Source: Watersipora subatra
Taxonomy: Eukaryota; Bryozoa; Gymnolaemata; Cheilostomatida; Watersiporidae
Assembly (NCBI RefSeq): GCF_963576615.1
Contig: NC_088711.1
Span: 40,482,621 to 40,546,620 of the forward strand
Direction: 5' to 3'
Length of the DNA: 64,000 nucleotides
In this document: positions 61,123 to 64,000 of the stretch, one piece after another
How positions within the stretch are numbered: position 1 is the stretch's first letter
Layout: each line of letters begins with the position of its first letter
Translations under genes and position numbers: made by a program
The notes under the pieces: model-generated
Seen by the model: only the letters and a program-made list of their open reading frames with translations
What the model was told of the DNA's origin: nothing
Databases searched by the model: none

Positions 61123-62248
61123 GTGAAACTCGGATAACTCAAGCTTCAAGGGACCGAGCAAAAGTGTTCGAATTATCAGAGCGTTCAAGTTATCAGAGCA
61201 CTATCACAAGTCCATGTATTTACTTATTTATTAGTAGATACATGTACATATACAAACTATAATATAAATCAAAACCACAAATCGCTTGTTTCAAATTAAA
61301 TGCTTCTAATGTAAAGCTTAAAACGTTTTTATCAAAAAGTATAGAGATTTTTCTATCACTTGAGATTGGTTTGTTGTTTGAGGTGATGTTATTGCTAGGA
61401 CGTTTTTTAGATTGACATTGGCAAAACTTGATCATTGCTGAAATGCTCAAAAGAAAAGACATCTTTTTCTTTTGAGCGTTTTACCCACGATCAATTTTGC
61501 CGATTTTTCTTGAAGTTTATGCAAAGATTACTTACTTTACCTGGGATTCGTTAAGAGCAACACTCCGAGGCAGTTCAATTAAAAGTTTTGCGAGGTTTTA
61601 CGGTACATTGTATATCACTCACGCTTTTTGAATGGATACTTATTGAATGTACACACGTATTCTGTGTTTAGGTCAAACGATGAATAGTTTTTTTTAGCTA
61701 AAACAACGTATACGTTTAATTACAACAATTTTAAGACGTTTTAAACATTCAACATTCCGATGTTGATTCAACACGGAATCAACGGCGGAAAACTATTCAT
61801 CACGGGCTAGCCGGGTCACGCACTCAGGGATTTTCGCCACGCAAATACAAAACAAAAACGACATGCTGTTTTTGTTTTGTATGTGCATGGCGAAAATCCT
61901 TGCGCGCGTGACCCGGCTAGCCCGTGCTATTCATCGTATAGCAGGATAAATCAATTTTTACCAAACCTTTAGAAAATTCGTTGACAAAAATGTTTTGCCG
62001 ATGGAGGTAATAACGACGCTTATGAATTACGAAAAGTTGAGGTTTACCTCTATGGCTTGGAATAAAGGGATTTTCTAAAGCAATAGCAACCGTTTCGGTA
62101 GCCGTTGGGCAAAAAACAGTTTGTTATAACAGTGTTGAGTTCGAGTTATGTAGAGCCATTTATCATTGCGTGGGAACGGACCAAGCAAATCCAGTCGAGT
62201 TAACCATGTGTTCGCTATATCCGAGGGCGAGTTATCCATGTTTCACTG
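61121..62248 (-). mobile_element. Pogo-like non-autonomous element, copy 2
   Basis: Inverted relative to 54045-55193. Ends are CAGTGAAACTCGGATAACTC and GAGTTATCCATGTTTCACTG, with TA at the right side (62249-62250) and the TA array on the left. The same internal hairpins are present, including 61801-61926 (CACGGGCTAGCCGGGTCACG and complement). A frame encoding SSDRKISILFDKNV and KQAICGFDLYYSL is shared with copy 1. Confidence 0.8.
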
Positions 62249-63119
62249 TATATATGTGGAGGAGAGAGACATCAATATTGTAATTGGTCACTTGAAAAAA
62301 AATACTGGTAAAGTTTAGGGCTCAAAGCACGAGCTGTAATAGCGGAATGCATCTCACGGTATCAGTTATTGATTTGTTAGACCTGATGCTTGATGATAAC
62401 TGAAGAACAAAAGGCTATGATTCAGCTGGTTTAACTCATGTAGTTACTGCTCTATATTAAACATGCTTAAAACTCAAACTTCAGATTGCAAAATAGAGTT
62501 GATTCCCCACATTATAAGGAGTGGGAATGCACTCTGTCGGGAGTAGGTATTAAACCAAAATCCCTACAGAGGCAATTTAAATCCCAACTCCCATTCTGGA
62601 GAGATTTTACAGTAAAAAGTTGAGCTGCATTCTACTCTGTAGTAATATTTAACTTGCCTACTAGTAGAATCATTTTGACCAGCTTTCGACCTCACCTTAA
62701 TTATCAACTACCAGCAATCAATATAACTCACCAAGAGCTGACGATATCATTATATATATCATACTATACATTATAAATATATAGTATGCGTAGTATTATT
62801 GTATATTATGATAAAGTACATAAAATTGAAATAAAATTCAAACAGAAGAAAACACTTTAAGGAATTGGATAATTAACCATGATTTATGTGTTAGAAAATA
62901 AGACATACGCTAAGGACTTGCACAATTAAACACGAATTACAAGTTGGAAAATACAGAGGATATAATAAAACAGGTTTCTGTCACAATTAATACAGAAGGA
63001 CAAACTGAATGTCCCATGATAAACATTATACCCAAAACATAATATCAAAAAGAATAATCTGGCACTCGCAGAGGTATTAAAGTTATCACCTTTTACCCAA
63101 AATTTTACTCATGAAATAG
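62249..63119. other. 3' flank of the TPR gene
   Basis: AT-rich with no gene recognised. A small palindromic AT patch lies at 62751-62812 (ATATATATCATACTATACAT). It presumably includes the 3' UTR of the TPR gene. Confidence 0.45.
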
Positions 63120-64000
63120 CTACTGAGTACATTTTTCATTTATGCAGCCAAGGATTGTGGCTTGAAGAAGCTGTATGTGAGGATGGTCTGGCTTTTCACA
63201 GTATATTGTGTGAAGCATATCCAGTGACTTGGTGTACCAGCCAAGCGCTTGCTCATGGTCACCTAGTGAGTAGTATACCGAACCTAAGTTGTTGTATGCT
63301 GTAGCAATAACAGTATGGTTAGTATCAGCACCATATATAGCTTCACGCATATTCAATGACTTGGTGTAATATTCTAGTGCTTGTCCATAGTCACCTAGTG
63401 AGTTGTATACTGAACCTAGGTTGTTGTATGATTTAGCAATATTAATATGGTTAGTATCAGCACCATATATGGCTCTATGCATATCCATTGACTTGTTGTG
63501 ATATTCTAGTGCTTTTCCATAGTCACCTAGTGAGTAGTATACTAAACCTATGTTGTTGTATGCTGTAACAATATCAGTATGGTTAGTCTCAGCACCATAC
63601 ATAGCTTTCAACATATCCAATGATTTGGTGTAATATTCTAGTGCTTGTCCATAGTCACTTAGTAAATTGTATACTGAACCTATGTTGTTGTATACTGTAA
63701 CAATACCAGTATGGTTAGTCTCAGCACCATACATAGCTTTCAACATATCCAATGACTTGGTGTGATATTGTAGTGCTTTTCCATAGTCACCTAGTAAGTT
63801 GTATACTGCACCAAGGTTATTGCAGTCTAAAGCAAGATCAGGATGTCCATTTTCACCATACATGTTTTGGTCCATCTTGAATGCTTTTGTATGATATTGA
63901 AATGCCTTGTCGTATTCACTCAGACCAAAGTACACAGAACCACTGTTTTTGTATGCCTCTGATGTATCTCTGTTGTTGCCATCAGTCTCCTTGAACAAGT
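63120..64000 (-). CDS. Tandem TPR-repeat protein, C-terminal part
   Basis: An open frame of about 293 codons runs from the window edge to a stop at 63120-63122. It is made of six to seven 44-residue units of the type AYNNIGSVYYSLGDYGKALE followed by YYTKSLDMLKAMYGAETNH, the TPR_12/kinesin-light-chain style of tetratricopeptide repeat (two antiparallel helices, protein-binding). There is no ATG at the visible 5' edge, so the protein continues upstream outside the window. It ends LLQATILGCINEKCTQ after the last repeat decays. The units are very alike, also at DNA level, indicating recent duplication or homogenisation. The role is probably that of a scaffold or adaptor; the N-terminal domain that would identify it is not in view. 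Confidence 0.9.
   Translation of the reverse strand, partial: LFKETDGNNRDTSEAYKNSGSVYFGLSEYDKAFQYHTKAFKMDQNMYGENGHPDLALDCNNLGAVYNLLGDYGKALQYHTKSLDMLKAMYGAETNHTGIVTVYNNIGSVYNLLSDYGQALEYYTKSLDMLKAMYGAETNHTDIVTAYNNIGLVYYSLGDYGKALEYHNKSMDMHRAIYGADTNHINIAKSYNNLGSVYNSLGDYGQALEYYTKSLNMREAIYGADTNHTVIATAYNNLGSVYYSLGDHEQALGWYTKSLDMLHTIYCEKPDHPHIQLLQATILGCINEKCTQ

Overview
The window is AT-rich, intron-containing animal DNA: long introns with GT/AG boundaries, many microsatellites and a dense load of transposable-element remains. Gene content (an SLC25 carrier, a divergent homeobox gene, a tandem TPR gene of a kind often expanded in marine invertebrates) fits a lophotrochozoan or other marine invertebrate. 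A bryozoan or mollusc is plausible, but the sequence alone does not settle the phylum.

Layout. 0-8 kb: a candidate small secreted peptide on the minus strand (246-398), a TIR element (1625-2501), a second TIR element (5270-5998) and otherwise non-coding DNA. 7.8-11.2 kb: a three-exon plus-strand gene for a 72-residue secreted Arg/Asn/Tyr-rich peptide. 15.7-17.4 kb: broken coding-like sequence split by a MITE. 18.2-30.9 kb: a complete six-exon SLC25 mitochondrial carrier gene (minus strand, 303 residues). Its introns hold an old Tigger/pogo remnant, a 2.5 kb foldback element, a 1.5 kb TIR element and a 0.66 kb MITE. Its exon 3 ends in a 33-bp minisatellite that repeats the 5' splice site. 34.2-37.1 kb: a complete four-exon divergent homeobox gene (plus strand, 230 residues); a decayed copy of its last exon lies at 46.9 kb.

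39.3-43.1 kb: a 3.8 kb DNA element with long TIRs built on CTCGAG palindromes and carrying a decayed cysteine-rich protein gene. It is followed by a mariner remnant, TA arrays and further TIR elements. 49.3-62.3 kb is almost entirely nested mobile DNA: two Penelope-like retroelement families, each with inverted partial copies, a pogo-like element in two copies, and a broken R2-type LINE (restriction-like endonuclease) lying between two TA arrays with a tRNA-like sequence at its 5' end. 63.1-64.0 kb: the C-terminal end of a tandem TPR protein running off the window.

The host genes show no operon-like or pathway link to each other. Exon structures were joined by hand from reading-frame phase, splice consensus and family resemblance; transcripts have not been seen. 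The most notable features are the in-frame array of duplicated splice donors in the carrier gene, the homeodomain with Cys at position 50, the ~40-bp palindrome with an 8-bp target duplication, and the CTCGAG-palindrome transposon.
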